From: Buchnera aphidicola (Chaetogeoica yunlongensis)
GTDB lineage: Bacteria; Pseudomonadota; Gammaproteobacteria; Enterobacterales; Enterobacteriaceae
Assembly (NCBI GenBank): GCA_039829965.1
Contig: CP139909.1
Span: forward strand, 62,001-126,000
Length of the DNA: 64,000 nt
Direction of reading: 5' to 3'
Both the position numbers and the translations under genes were made by a program. Of the stretch, positions 8,558 to 18,328 are shown in pieces; positions within the stretch are counted from its first letter, which is position 1, and every line of letters begins with the position of its first letter. Under the pieces are notes generated by a model that saw nothing but the letters and a program-made list of their open reading frames with translations, searched no databases and was not told the origin of the DNA.

Positions 8558-9970
8558 ATGATAGTTAAAACTAGATTTGCGCCTAGTCCAACTGGGCCTT
8601 TGCATATTGGAAGCATACGTACAGCATTATATTCTTGGTTATATGCTAAAAATAAGAATGGAAAATTTGTATTACGTATTGAAGATACAGATTTTAAACG
8701 TTCTACTAGTGATTTTGTTGTTGAAATTATTGATAATTTAAAATGGTTAGGATTAAATTGGGATGAGGGTCCATATTTTCAAAGTAAAAAATTAGAATAT
8801 TATAAAGATATAATAGGTAAAATGTTAAAATGTGGTTTAGCATACAAGTGCTATTGTACTTGTGATCGATTATTAAGATTAAGAAAAAGACAAATATTAT
8901 TAGGCGAAAAACCAAAATATGATCGCAAGTGTCGTGATTTATTTAAAAATAATATTTCAAATACTGATTATTCGGTGAGGTTTTGTAATCCAGATGTTGG
9001 ATATGTTTCTTTTAATGATGCTATTCGAGGGAAAATATCTATTAAAAATACTGAATTAGACGATCTTATTATTCAACGAGCTAATGGTCTTCCTACTTAT
9101 AATTTTTGTGTAACAGTAGATGACCGAGATATGGAGATTACTCATGTGATTAGAGGTGATGATCATATTAGTAATACTCCACGTCAAATTAATATATTAA
9201 AAGCATTAGGTGCTCATATTCCTATTTATGCTCACGTATCTATGATTTTATCTGAAAATAAAAAAAAATTATCCAAAAGAAATACAGTAGTAACTAGTAT
9301 TTCTGAATATCGTTCGAAAGGTTATCTTCCAGAAGCGTTATTGAATTATATAGTTCGTTTAGGTTGGTCTCATGGAAATCAAGAAATTTTTTGTGTTGAA
9401 GATATGATAAGAAATTTTTCATTTAAAAGTATAAATAATTCTGCTTGTTGTTTAAATGAAAAAAAATTATTATGGCTTAATAGATTTTATATTAAAAATT
9501 TATCTGAAAATGTTATTAAAAAACATTTAGAATCTTTTCTTATAACAAATAAAATAAATTATTCTAATAAATTAAATTTGTTTAAGTTGGTTAAACTAAT
9601 AGGTTCTAGATGCGACAATTTACAAGATATTGTAGATAATTCTAGTTATTTTTATGAAGACTATATATCTTATGATCAAAAAATTTTTAATAAGTATTTA
9701 ACTGATTCTTCTAGAATTATTTTGCAGGAAATGTATGATGCGTTTTTGAAAATAAAAATTTGGAATGTAATAGAAATTCGTATTGTTATTGATAATATTA
9801 TTACAGAGTTAAAAGAAAGTTTTAATAATGTAGCTATGTTTATGCGTGTGGTTATTACTGGAAAAATTGCATCTCCGAATATTATTGATGTTATATATTA
9901 TATTGGAAAAAGTAAGGTGTTATTGAGATTTAAATTAGCGATAGAATATATAGATAAAAATAAAGGTTAA
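8558..9970 (+). CDS. gltX: glutamyl-tRNA synthetase
   Basis: It charges tRNA-Glu with glutamate. It has 470 aa (E. coli 471) and starts MIVKTRFAPSPTGPLHIGS, which contains the class I HIGH-type signature. The second ATP-binding signature is KKLSKR near residue 238. A CYCTC cluster near residues 98-102 resembles the zinc-binding segment of the E. coli enzyme. It is flanked by tRNA-Val/tRNA-Lys upstream (divergent) and tRNA-Ala downstream, as in E. coli. Confidence 0.97.
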   Translation: MIVKTRFAPSPTGPLHIGSIRTALYSWLYAKNKNGKFVLRIEDTDFKRSTSDFVVEIIDNLKWLGLNWDEGPYFQSKKLEYYKDIIGKMLKCGLAYKCYCTCDRLLRLRKRQILLGEKPKYDRKCRDLFKNNISNTDYSVRFCNPDVGYVSFNDAIRGKISIKNTELDDLIIQRANGLPTYNFCVTVDDRDMEITHVIRGDDHISNTPRQINILKALGAHIPIYAHVSMILSENKKKLSKRNTVVTSISEYRSKGYLPEALLNYIVRLGWSHGNQEIFCVEDMIRNFSFKSINNSACCLNEKKLLWLNRFYIKNLSENVIKKHLESFLITNKINYSNKLNLFKLVKLIGSRCDNLQDIVDNSSYFYEDYISYDQKIFNKYLTDSSRIILQEMYDAFLKIKIWNVIEIRIVIDNIITELKESFNNVAMFMRVVITGKIASPNIIDVIYYIGKSKVLLRFKLAIEYIDKNKG

Positions 9971-9997
9971 AGTTTTTATTGAATAACGAATTTTTCT

Positions 9998-10070
9998 GGG
10001 GCTATAGCTTAATCGGTAGAGCGTTTGCATGGCATGCAAAAGGTTATCGGTTCAATTCCGATTAGCTCCA
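9998..10070 (+). tRNA. tRNA-Ala (anticodon GGC)
   Basis: 73 bases with discriminator A. The acceptor stem GGGGCTA/TAGCTCC (with the usual G·U that marks alanine tRNA, G3·U70), anticodon stem TTGCA/TGCAA and anticodon GGC match E. coli alaW/alaX, which are also beside gltX. CCA is not encoded (TAT follows). It begins 27 bases after the gltX stop and may be co-transcribed. The following 250 bases up to fliE hold nothing I recognise. Confidence 0.97.
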
Positions 10071-10320
10071 TATTGTTATAAGATATAGAAATATCAGTTT
10101 TTTAATTATTATATAACTTATTAATGTCTAGATTAAGTTTTAAATTAATCATTATGTATGATATTTTTTATGTTAACTTTTTTGTTTTTAAAAATGTTAT
10201 ATTTTTAGCATATTTCTTTTTGTTGAATGTCATTAATATTTTTTTATTTTTATAGTTTTAATTTGTTTTTATATTTTTTTGCAAAATGTCATTTATAATT
10301 ATACTTATGGATTTTATTAG

Positions 10321-10635
10321 CTATATTTGCATATTCATGATTTCTTGATAACCCAACATAATTTTATTTCTAATTTGAATTAATAGTTGTAGAGAAATAG
10401 ATGATTTTTGTAGATCAATCATAATGTCATTTAGTGAAATATTTGATTTATTAGATTGAAAATCATGAATTTTTTTTTCTGTATTTTTTTCATTTAAACT
10501 AACGTCATTTAATGCATCTATTATATAATTAAAAAAACTTTTTTTATTTTGTGTTGTTTCTAAAATAGAATTGGTTTTTATCTTATTAAGATTAGTAAAA
10601 TTTACGCTATCATTGTATATATTTTTTATAATCAT
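10321..10635 (-). CDS. fliE: flagellar hook-basal body protein FliE
   Basis: 104 aa, the same length as E. coli FliE. FliE joins the MS ring to the rod and is the first substrate of the flagellar exporter. The C-terminal half (SLNDIMIDLQKSSISLQ, then IRNKIMLGYQEIMNMQI) shows the typical amphipathic helices ending in the family MQ/V motif. It is divergent from fliF across about 180 bases, as in E. coli. Confidence 0.93.
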   Translation of the reverse strand: MIIKNIYNDSVNFTNLNKIKTNSILETTQNKKSFFNYIIDALNDVSLNEKNTEKKIHDFQSNKSNISLNDIMIDLQKSSISLQLLIQIRNKIMLGYQEIMNMQI

Positions 10636-10814
10636 ATTTTTTCCTATTAAAATTTATAATTTTATTTCACTAATATAACATAAAATTTTTGATATTAATA
10701 TTTTTTGTTTTTGTGTATTTTTTTAAGTTTGTTATATTTTGCTAGTTATTTTTATATGGATATTTTTTAAGTATGCATGTTTAATTCAATATAGTTTTTG
10801 TTAAGGAATGTTTC

Positions 10815-12500
10815 ATGAATGTTGAATCTAAAATTAGTTTTGATTCTAAGAATAAAAATTTTAATAGTTATTTTTTTTCAAAATTATCGTTAAATATTAA
10901 GATATTTCTTTTAGTCTCATTGATGACATTAGTGATTTTTTTTATATTTTTTTTTAAATCACCTAATTATTCTATTTTATATAAAAATTTATCTAATGAT
11001 GATGAAAAAAACATAATATTACGTTTAATTTATTTAAATACTCCATATAAATTTAGTAAGGATCATTCAGAATTATTAATACCCGATAACGAATTTGAAA
11101 AAGTTCGTTATGATTTGTTAGAACAAGGTTTACCTAAGGAAAAGAAAGTAGGATTTGAGTTACTAGATTCAGAAAAATTCGGTTTAAGTCAATTTAATGA
11201 ACAAGTGAATTATCAAAGAGCATTAGAAGGAGAATTAGCAAGAAGTATTCAAAAGATAAACAGTATAAAAACTGCTAGAGTACATATTGTTTTATCTAAG
11301 CCATCATTATTTATGCATGAAAATATATCTCCTTCTGCTTCGATATTGTTAGAAATTAAATCAGGTATGGTTCTTGATTTTCGTCAAATTAATGCGATCG
11401 TGCATTTAATTTCGAGAAGTGTTTCTGGTTTATCGACTAGAAATATTACAATTATTGATCAATTTGGAAAATTATTAAATAATGCTAGTGATTTATATGA
11501 TAATTATATTGATAATAATCAATTGAAATATTCTAATGAAATAGAAAATCGTTATCAGCAGCGAATTAAAAATATTCTTATACCATTTTTAGGTGTGAAC
11601 AATATTTATGCCCAGGTTACAGCTCAAATAAATTTTGATAAAAAAGAGAGTTCTGAAGAAAAATATGCTCCGAATTATAATAGTCAACATCAGTCTATAC
11701 GTTCTCGTCAAAATAAAACAAATATAGAATTTAGTAAAAAATATATAGATAATCTTTTTTCATCGATACCTGATGATCATTCTAAAACACTTTCAAATAA
11801 TGATGTTGGTAAGTTTTCATCTACTAATTCTTCTAATAATTTATCTTCTGTTAAACAGTCGTTATTTAGTAAAGTTAATAAGAACCCTGTAAAAAATTTT
11901 TCTATAATTCCAAAGTCTAGTACTGATCGGGATGATATCATTAATTATGAATTAGATCATACCATTTTTCATAATAAATTTTATACAGGAAATGTTAAGC
12001 GTTTATCAGTTGCTGTGATTGTTAATTATATTCAAGATAAGAGTGGTAAATTAGTACCGTTAAGTCGAGAACAATTAAAAGGTATTAGAAAGTTAGTTCG
12101 TGAATCTATTGGGTTTTCTAAGAAAAGAGGTGATAGTGTCTCTATAGTTAATTTTAAATTTTTAAAACCAATTCCTGTAAAGGAATTATATGATGTTAAT
12201 TTGAATAGAAATTATTTTTTTGATTCAATATTTAAGTATATATTAGTGTTATTAGGAATAATATTCTTGTTTATTTTAGGTAATAAATTATGTACTAAAA
12301 AAATTTTAAACAATAGTAGTGATAAAGATAAAAGAATAGATGAAAAAACAAAAACTAATAATGATTTTGCATCTGTAGAAAACAATAATGATATAAATAA
12401 AAATTTTCAGTTACAGCAAAAACTTGATAATGTGCTAAAATTTGATGTAAAAAAAATTGCAATTATTCTTAAAAAATGGATGCATGGTGAAAAATTATGA
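10815..12500 (+). CDS. fliF: flagellar MS-ring protein FliF
   Basis: It forms the membrane ring that is the base of the flagellar motor and exporter. It has 561 aa (E. coli 552). The first membrane segment is near residues 30-50 (NIKIFLLVSLMTLVIFFIFF); the periplasmic YscJ-like region contains YDLLEQGLPKEKKVGFEL and the ring-building motif ELARSIQKI; the second membrane segment is near 470-490. The cytoplasmic tail ends at KIAIILKKWMHGEKL, the FliG-binding region. First gene of fliFGHIJK; its last four bases overlap fliG. Confidence 0.96.
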   Translation: MNVESKISFDSKNKNFNSYFFSKLSLNIKIFLLVSLMTLVIFFIFFFKSPNYSILYKNLSNDDEKNIILRLIYLNTPYKFSKDHSELLIPDNEFEKVRYDLLEQGLPKEKKVGFELLDSEKFGLSQFNEQVNYQRALEGELARSIQKINSIKTARVHIVLSKPSLFMHENISPSASILLEIKSGMVLDFRQINAIVHLISRSVSGLSTRNITIIDQFGKLLNNASDLYDNYIDNNQLKYSNEIENRYQQRIKNILIPFLGVNNIYAQVTAQINFDKKESSEEKYAPNYNSQHQSIRSRQNKTNIEFSKKYIDNLFSSIPDDHSKTLSNNDVGKFSSTNSSNNLSSVKQSLFSKVNKNPVKNFSIIPKSSTDRDDIINYELDHTIFHNKFYTGNVKRLSVAVIVNYIQDKSGKLVPLSREQLKGIRKLVRESIGFSKKRGDSVSIVNFKFLKPIPVKELYDVNLNRNYFFDSIFKYILVLLGIIFLFILGNKLCTKKILNNSSDKDKRIDEKTKTNNDFASVENNNDINKNFQLQQKLDNVLKFDVKKIAIILKKWMHGEKL

Positions 12501-13477
12501 ATTTAAATGGAAAAGAAAAAAGTGCTGTATTTTTAGTTTTAGTAGGTATAGATAAAGCAACAGAAATTTTAAAAGAATTATCTATGAAAGAGATAGAAGA
12601 TATAATTAAGTATATTTCTAATATAAATTTTATATCTAATGAAGTAGCTATTCAAGTATTATCTGAATTTAATATTAGTTTTAATAAATGTATGTATGAT
12701 CGAGTAAATTTCATTAGCAAAAAATTTATTATATCTCTTTTAGAAAAAGTATTAGGGGAAAATGACGCTACGTTATTATTAAAAAAAATACAATACAAGA
12801 AAAATATTTCGGATAGTTTAAAAAAATTAAACATGATTCCACTTAAAAATATAGTAGACATATTAAAAAATGAACATCCACAAATCATTACAACAATATT
12901 ATTTTATTTAGATAGAACTTTAGCTGCAAATATTTTATCTTGTTTTGAAGAAAAATTATGTATAGATATAATTACAAGAATAACTAAATTTTCTGGTGTT
13001 CATAAGTGTGGAGAAAGTGAATTAGTAGGTATAATAAATAATTTATTACAAAAATGTGAATTTTCTTTTTTAAAAAAAAAAGGTATTTCTGTTGTAATAG
13101 AATTATTAAAATTGATAAATAAAAGTCGTGAAAAAAATATTTTAGATAAGATGTTAGTTGTTAATGAAACTTTAGCTAAGACTATCCAAATAGAAATGTT
13201 AGAGTTTTCGGATATTTTATATTTAGATGATATATATATCCGATGTATATTAAATGAATTTTCTTTAGAGAAATTATCTATAGTATTTAGAGCTAGCGCA
13301 CAACAGTTAAAAGAAAAATTTTATAAAAATATGCCTCAAGAAAATATAGATTTTATAAATAATTTGTGTTGTGAAGATTTATCTATGTCTGATGAAGTAA
13401 TATTAGAACATAAGAATAAATTGTTAGATGTGGTTAAAAATATTTTGCGTAAAAATAGTTCATGTTTTAGCGAATAG
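12497..13477 (+). CDS. fliG: flagellar motor switch protein FliG
   Basis: 326 aa (E. coli 331). The N-terminal FliF-binding domain begins MNLNGKEKSAVFLVLVG; the middle domain carries the EHPQII motif near residues 128-133 that contacts FliM; the C-terminal domain follows. The torque residues of the charged ridge are poorly kept, in agreement with a non-motile organism, although I cannot align them with certainty. The start overlaps fliF by four bases (ATGA). A run of ten A at 13072-13081 lies in frame. Confidence 0.95.
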   Translation: MNLNGKEKSAVFLVLVGIDKATEILKELSMKEIEDIIKYISNINFISNEVAIQVLSEFNISFNKCMYDRVNFISKKFIISLLEKVLGENDATLLLKKIQYKKNISDSLKKLNMIPLKNIVDILKNEHPQIITTILFYLDRTLAANILSCFEEKLCIDIITRITKFSGVHKCGESELVGIINNLLQKCEFSFLKKKGISVVIELLKLINKSREKNILDKMLVVNETLAKTIQIEMLEFSDILYLDDIYIRCILNEFSLEKLSIVFRASAQQLKEKFYKNMPQENIDFINNLCCEDLSMSDEVILEHKNKLLDVVKNILRKNSSCFSE

Positions 13478-13489
13478 GAAATTTAAATT

Positions 13490-14176
13490 ATGTCTAAAGA
13501 TCTTTTAAATAGTACTTGGAAAAAATGGCATCCTCAAAAGATAGAAAAAATCACAAATAATATTCCTAAAAAATTAGTAAAATTTAAAAATACTGATAAT
13601 TATGTTAGTAGTTTTAGCAAAAAAAATTATAATAGTGATTACTTAAATAAAAAATTAGTAAAAAATGATGATGGTTATAAAAATGGTTTTAAAAAGGGAG
13701 AACAAGAAGGGTTTTTATCTGGATTAAAAAAATTTTCGTTGAAATTTGAAAAAGAACATGTTTTTATTTTAGATAAAATGAAGAAGTCATTATCAGAATT
13801 TGAAAAGTCGTTATCTTTATTTGATGAACAAGTGTCTTCTAAAATAGTGGAAATTATTTTAAAAGTTTCAAAAAAAGTGTTAGAAAGTACTTCATGTAGT
13901 AATAATTCAGATTTATTAAAAAAAATTAATAAGATTTTTAGGGAACATATGTTTTTTTTAAATAATCCTAAATTGTTTATTAATCCTGACGATAAGATAT
14001 TTGTTGAAAATTATTTTAGTGATTTATTTAATCAATATAATTGGACGATTCATTGTGATAATGATGTTCCATTAGGAGGATTTGTAATATTATCAGGAGA
14101 TACTATATTAAATTCTACTACTTCTATTCGTTGGAGAAAATTATGCCAACTAAAGTATTTTGAGGAGAATAAATGA
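13490..14176 (+). CDS. fliH: flagellar export ATPase regulator FliH
   Basis: 228 aa, as in E. coli. FliH dimers bind the FliI ATPase and dock it at the C ring. The N-terminus has W-x-K-W-x-P (TWKKWHPQKI), which fits the FliH peptide that binds FliN/FlhA. A glycine-spaced helix (GYKNGFKKGEQEGFLSGLKK) leads into a coiled coil, and the C-terminal globular part ends with GGFVILSGDTILNSTTSIRW. The last four bases overlap fliI. Confidence 0.93.
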   Translation: MSKDLLNSTWKKWHPQKIEKITNNIPKKLVKFKNTDNYVSSFSKKNYNSDYLNKKLVKNDDGYKNGFKKGEQEGFLSGLKKFSLKFEKEHVFILDKMKKSLSEFEKSLSLFDEQVSSKIVEIILKVSKKVLESTSCSNNSDLLKKINKIFREHMFFLNNPKLFINPDDKIFVENYFSDLFNQYNWTIHCDNDVPLGGFVILSGDTILNSTTSIRWRKLCQLKYFEENK

Positions 14177-15537
14177 ATGATCGTATAAAAAAATGGTTAA
14201 ATGTATTAGATAAATTTGAAACAATTCTTTTACATTTACCTAATACAGTTTATTATGGTATATTGGTTGGAATAAACGGTATAATTTTAGAAGTTAGTGG
14301 ACTAAAATTACCTCTTGGTACTATTTGTATTATTGAAAAGGATCATAGTTCTTTAGATTTAAATTTTTTAGAAGCTGAGGTAGTTGGTTTTCGAGATGAT
14401 TTATTGTTTTTGCTTCCTTTAGAGGATATTAGCGGTATAGTGTGTAATTCTAGAGTAACACCAAAAATTTTTAATGGAAGCAATGTGAGCACTAATAAAC
14501 TACCAGTATGTGATCAATTATTAGGGAGAGTATTAAATGGTTTAGGACAACCTTTAGATCATTTATCTAAATTAGATGAAAAATATAATGTTTCATTGAC
14601 TAGTACTTCTATTAATCCTTTAGATAGAATTCCAATTTTTGATGTATTAGATACTGGTGTTCGTTCTATAAACTCGTTATTAACTATTGGAAGAGGACAG
14701 AAAATAGGTTTATTTTCTAGTTCTGGTGTAGGTAAGAGTGTATTATTAGGCATGATGGCGAAGTATACTAAAGCAGACATTATTATATTAAGCTTAATAG
14801 GAGAGAGAAGTAGGGAAATAAAGGAATTTATTAATTCTGTGTTAACTAAAGATGTTCTTTCTCGTTCAGTAGTTATTTCAGCACCTGCAGAATCGTCAGT
14901 GATAATGAAAACTAGAGGTTCAATTTATGCTATGAGGATTGCTGAATATTTTAGAGATAACAATTATCATGTATTGTTAATTATGGATTCTTTAACTCGT
15001 TATGCTATGGCACATCGAGAAATTTCTTTATCAATAGGAGAATTACCTGTATTACGAGGTTATCCTGCATCAGTTTTTTCAAAAATTCTTTCTTTAATAG
15101 AACGTGTGGGAAATGGAAAAGATGATAGAGGATCTATTACTTCTTTTTTTACTGTATTAACTGACGAAGATGACAAGAATGATCCAATTTCAGAATCAGC
15201 TAAATCGATTTTAGATGGTCATTTAATTTTATCTCGAGAATATGCAGAATCAGGTCATTATCCTGCTATTAATATAGAAACGTCTATTAGTCGTGTTATG
15301 CCTATTATTGTAGATGATGTACATTATTCTAAAGCTTGTTATTTTAAGAAGGTATTCTCTTGTTATCAGCGTAATAAAGATTTAATTAATGTAGGAGCGT
15401 ATGTATCTGGTGCTGATAAAGAATTAGATATTTCAATAAGTTTATTCCCAAAATTTAAAAAATTTTTACAGCAAAATATGACTGAAATCAGTAATTTTTT
15501 TGATTCTAAACAAGAATTGTATAGTTTATTTAATTGA
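14173..15537 (+). CDS. fliI: flagellum-specific export ATPase FliI
   Basis: 454 aa (E. coli 457). An F1-beta-like ATPase that feeds substrates to the export gate. Walker A is SSSGVGKS near residues 181-188, Walker B is VLLIMDSLTRYA, with GERSREI and SILDGHLILSRE also present. The start ATG overlaps the fliH stop, suggesting coupled translation. The conserved catalytic motifs indicate real ATPase activity, which supports continued use of the basal body as an exporter. Confidence 0.97.
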   Translation: MNDRIKKWLNVLDKFETILLHLPNTVYYGILVGINGIILEVSGLKLPLGTICIIEKDHSSLDLNFLEAEVVGFRDDLLFLLPLEDISGIVCNSRVTPKIFNGSNVSTNKLPVCDQLLGRVLNGLGQPLDHLSKLDEKYNVSLTSTSINPLDRIPIFDVLDTGVRSINSLLTIGRGQKIGLFSSSGVGKSVLLGMMAKYTKADIIILSLIGERSREIKEFINSVLTKDVLSRSVVISAPAESSVIMKTRGSIYAMRIAEYFRDNNYHVLLIMDSLTRYAMAHREISLSIGELPVLRGYPASVFSKILSLIERVGNGKDDRGSITSFFTVLTDEDDKNDPISESAKSILDGHLILSREYAESGHYPAINIETSISRVMPIIVDDVHYSKACYFKKVFSCYQRNKDLINVGAYVSGADKELDISISLFPKFKKFLQQNMTEISNFFDSKQELYSLFN

Positions 15538-15555
15538 TATAGTGATAATTTATTT

Positions 15556-15999
15556 ATGAATAAAAAAATTAGATGTTTTACGTTATTAAAAAATATTAAT
15601 TTTAGAAAAAATTATCAAACAAGCATTTTGTTAAAGAAGATATTACATAATTATTCTCAAGCAAAAACACAACTTAATATTTTAATAGGATATCAGAAAG
15701 AGTATTCACAATATTTAAATAAACAGTTAACATCTTCTATTTCAGGTATGAAATTAATAAATTTTTATAATTTTATATTTTTTTTAATAAATGGAATAGA
15801 ACGACAAAAAAATGTTCTTCAAGAATGTATTAAACAATATAACAAAGAAATTTTGAAATGGAAACAAAATAAAATTAATATTCAAGTATGGGACAAGATT
15901 ATTTCTAATTTATTATTAAATCAATCTAATAAAATTCAGCTATTAAAAGATTATGAAGTAGAGTTATTGTTTGTTAGAAAGTTAATTTTAGAATTTTGA
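15556..15999 (+). CDS. fliJ: flagellar export chaperone FliJ
   Basis: 147 aa, as in E. coli. It is a predicted antiparallel coiled coil rich in K, Q, N and L. Assignment rests on position between fliI and fliK, matching length and the helical pattern; FliJ sequences diverge quickly. FliJ links FliI to FlhA in the export apparatus. The start 18 bases beyond the fliI stop lacks a strong ribosome-binding site. Confidence 0.85.
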   Translation: MNKKIRCFTLLKNINFRKNYQTSILLKKILHNYSQAKTQLNILIGYQKEYSQYLNKQLTSSISGMKLINFYNFIFFLINGIERQKNVLQECIKQYNKEILKWKQNKINIQVWDKIISNLLLNQSNKIQLLKDYEVELLFVRKLILEF

Positions 16000-16014
16000 T
16001 AAGGTGAAATAATT

Positions 16015-17173
16015 ATGTTGAAAATTTATTGTAATACTATTAGAAAAAACATTTATTTTCGTACTAATCATTTTCTTGTAAATACGTTAAAATTTAATAA
16101 AGTAATTAATTCTCGATTATCTAATAAGAATAAATTTTTTTTTTAAAAATATAATTTTGAAAGATAGTAATTTGTTAAAACAAAGAAATTATATTAATGA
16201 CATCTCTTGTTTTTGCTCTGCTAAGAATCGTATTTTTTGTAGTAAAAACTTTTATGATAAAAAGATATTTTTAAAAAATGATTTTATTTTTAGTAGATGT
16301 TTGGATATTAAGAAACAAAATATTTTTTTTCTATTAGATGTTTTTACTAAAATTTTAAAAATTTTTTTGAAAAGATGTGATTTTTTTGTGAATTTTAATA
16401 ATTCATTGTCTAGTAGTTGTGATATTTTTGTTAAAAATAATATTGTAGAAAAATTAAAAAAATACTTAATGTATAATGTGAATACGAATGAGGTAAATTT
16501 AAAAAATTTTTTTGATAGAATTAAAAAGGATTTTTTAGATAATTTTTATTTTGATCCTAGTATTTTATTAAAAAATTTATGTAAGACATTTTATGATGTG
16601 ATTACGGATGTGAGTAGAAACTTTTATATTGGTATGATGAATATTTTAGGTGATTATAAACATTTTAAATTCAAAAAATTTTTTTTAAAAAGTGATAGAC
16701 AAAAAAATTTAGTAAAATTTTTTTCGGTAAAAAAACTTTGGAAAAATTTTATTTGTCAGAGGAAATTTTTATTTTTTGATAAAACAAGAAATTGTATGGA
16801 TTTATTATTTCATTCTAAGTATTTGGGAAAAATATCAATTAATTGCAAAATAAATCGTGATCAATCTTCTATTATATTAGATGTTATGACTTATTGTGAT
16901 AACATAAAAAATATATTAAAATCAAAAATTTCTTTTTTGCGTAATATGTTAGTAAAGAGAAAAATAAAATTTAGTGCTATTAATATTAAAAGTAATACAA
17001 ATAGTTTATTAAATGGTAATTTTGAGCTTAAAAAAAAATATAGTTTAGATAAAAATGTTTATAATCATTATTTGACTGTATTATTTCATAGAAATAAAGC
17101 ATTATTTTTGTCTCATTTATTAGATCAGACATTTTATGAAAAAAGCTGTTATAAAATTAGTATGCGTATTTAG
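16015..17173 (+). CDS. fliK: flagellar hook-length control protein FliK, frame interrupted at a 10-T tract
   Basis: An ATG at 16015 with AAGGTG upstream opens a 43-codon frame (MLKIYCNTIRKNIYF...) that stops at 16144-16146 immediately after ten T (16135-16144). The downstream frame is open from before this tract to 17173. Reading nine T instead of ten joins the two into about 385 aa (E. coli FliK 375). The C-terminal part matches the FliK substrate-switch domain (LLFHSKYLGKISINCKINRD, then FLRNMLVKRKIKFSAINI). FliK measures hook length and switches export specificity. The downstream frame alone could start only at a TTG (16157) without a clear ribosome site. Slippage rescue, a decaying gene or a base-count error are all possible. 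Confidence 0.8.
16135..16144 (+). other. T10 slippage-prone tract in fliK
   Basis: Ten consecutive T followed by AAAAA, exactly at the point where the fliK frame changes. Loss of one T in the transcript restores a continuous reading frame. Homopolymer slippage by RNA polymerase is known to rescue frames in Buchnera; applying it here is inference. Confidence 0.7.
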
Positions 17174-17339
17174 TGTATAATTTAATAAGTGAATAATCTT
17201 ATTTGAGCATTTCTTAATTAATTTATATTATTTTACTATGTAGAATTAGTTTGTATGAAATAAAATTAGTATTTATATAGATAATAAATTAAATAGTTAG
17301 TTTAAGAAATAATATTATTTTTTTTGGGGTATTTTATTT

Positions 17340-18296
17340 ATGCAAAGTAATATTATTAAAAAAAATAATAAAGTTAGTATTTATGATAAATTAGATCATT
17401 CTATTGGAACTGTATTATATCATGAAATGATAGATTATTATGAACAGAAATGCATGAAAGAAGATATAAAACGAGTAAATAAAAATTTTTGTAAAACTTG
17501 TTCTAAATATTTTTTTAAAAATATGGGTATAGATTTTGATATTTCTTTTCATAAGATTACTTTTAAAAAACTTAATGATGATACTGAATATATCAAAAAT
17601 AATTTTTTTATGAATTTTTTTAAAGTTAATTTATATAAAAATTTAGGTTTTGTATTTATTTCTTACGATATTGTTTTATTTATAATAGAACATTTGTTTG
17701 GTGGAGTAACATTATATAATACCTTAAAAACTTTTTCTAAAACATTAAGTTCTTCTGAAATAATTATTATTAGAAAGTTATTTAGTGTTTTTATAACACA
17801 ATATTTTAGTGTTTGGAATAAAAATATTATTTGTGATAAATTTAAATTACGTTTCCGTAATTGTGATTTATTAGATCAAAAATTAAATATCAATTTAAAA
17901 AATAGAAATGATTTTTTTATAACTTGTGTATTTAATGTTAGAAAAAAAAATTTTTGTAGTAATTTTGGCATAAGTTTACCTGTTAGTACGTTTTATAAAC
18001 TTAGAAATGAATTATATGATAAAGATATTAAAAATAACTTGTATTTTAACAATAATAAGATTTGGAAAAACTTTTTAAAAATTATTGTGTATAATTGTAA
18101 TTTAACCTTAAGAATTGTATTAGTTAATAGTTATTGTATTTTATCAAAAATTCTAAAATGGCGAGTGGGTGATGTATTGTCTATTAATTTTAAAGATGAT
18201 GTGATTGCTTATTCTGAAAATAAACCACTTTTAGTAGGAAAATATAAAACTTTTGAAGATAAAAATGCATTTTTTTTTATTAATTTTGTTAATTAA
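17340..18296 (+). CDS. fliM: flagellar motor switch protein FliM
   Basis: 318 aa (E. coli 334). FliM forms the C ring with FliG and FliN. Recognisable parts are the central CheC-like fold with VLFIIEHLFGG near residues 107-117 and the C-terminal SpoA-like domain ending WRVGDVLSINFKDDVIAYSENKPLLVGKY. The N-terminal CheY-binding helix (LSQAEID type) is not seen, consistent with absence of chemotaxis. About 166 bases of non-coding sequence precede it, where fliL stands in E. coli. Confidence 0.9.
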   Translation: MQSNIIKKNNKVSIYDKLDHSIGTVLYHEMIDYYEQKCMKEDIKRVNKNFCKTCSKYFFKNMGIDFDISFHKITFKKLNDDTEYIKNNFFMNFFKVNLYKNLGFVFISYDIVLFIIEHLFGGVTLYNTLKTFSKTLSSSEIIIIRKLFSVFITQYFSVWNKNIICDKFKLRFRNCDLLDQKLNINLKNRNDFFITCVFNVRKKNFCSNFGISLPVSTFYKLRNELYDKDIKNNLYFNNNKIWKNFLKIIVYNCNLTLRIVLVNSYCILSKILKWRVGDVLSINFKDDVIAYSENKPLLVGKYKTFEDKNAFFFINFVN

Positions 18297-18328
18297 ATAA
18301 TATATAAATATATTTTGGATAATAATTA

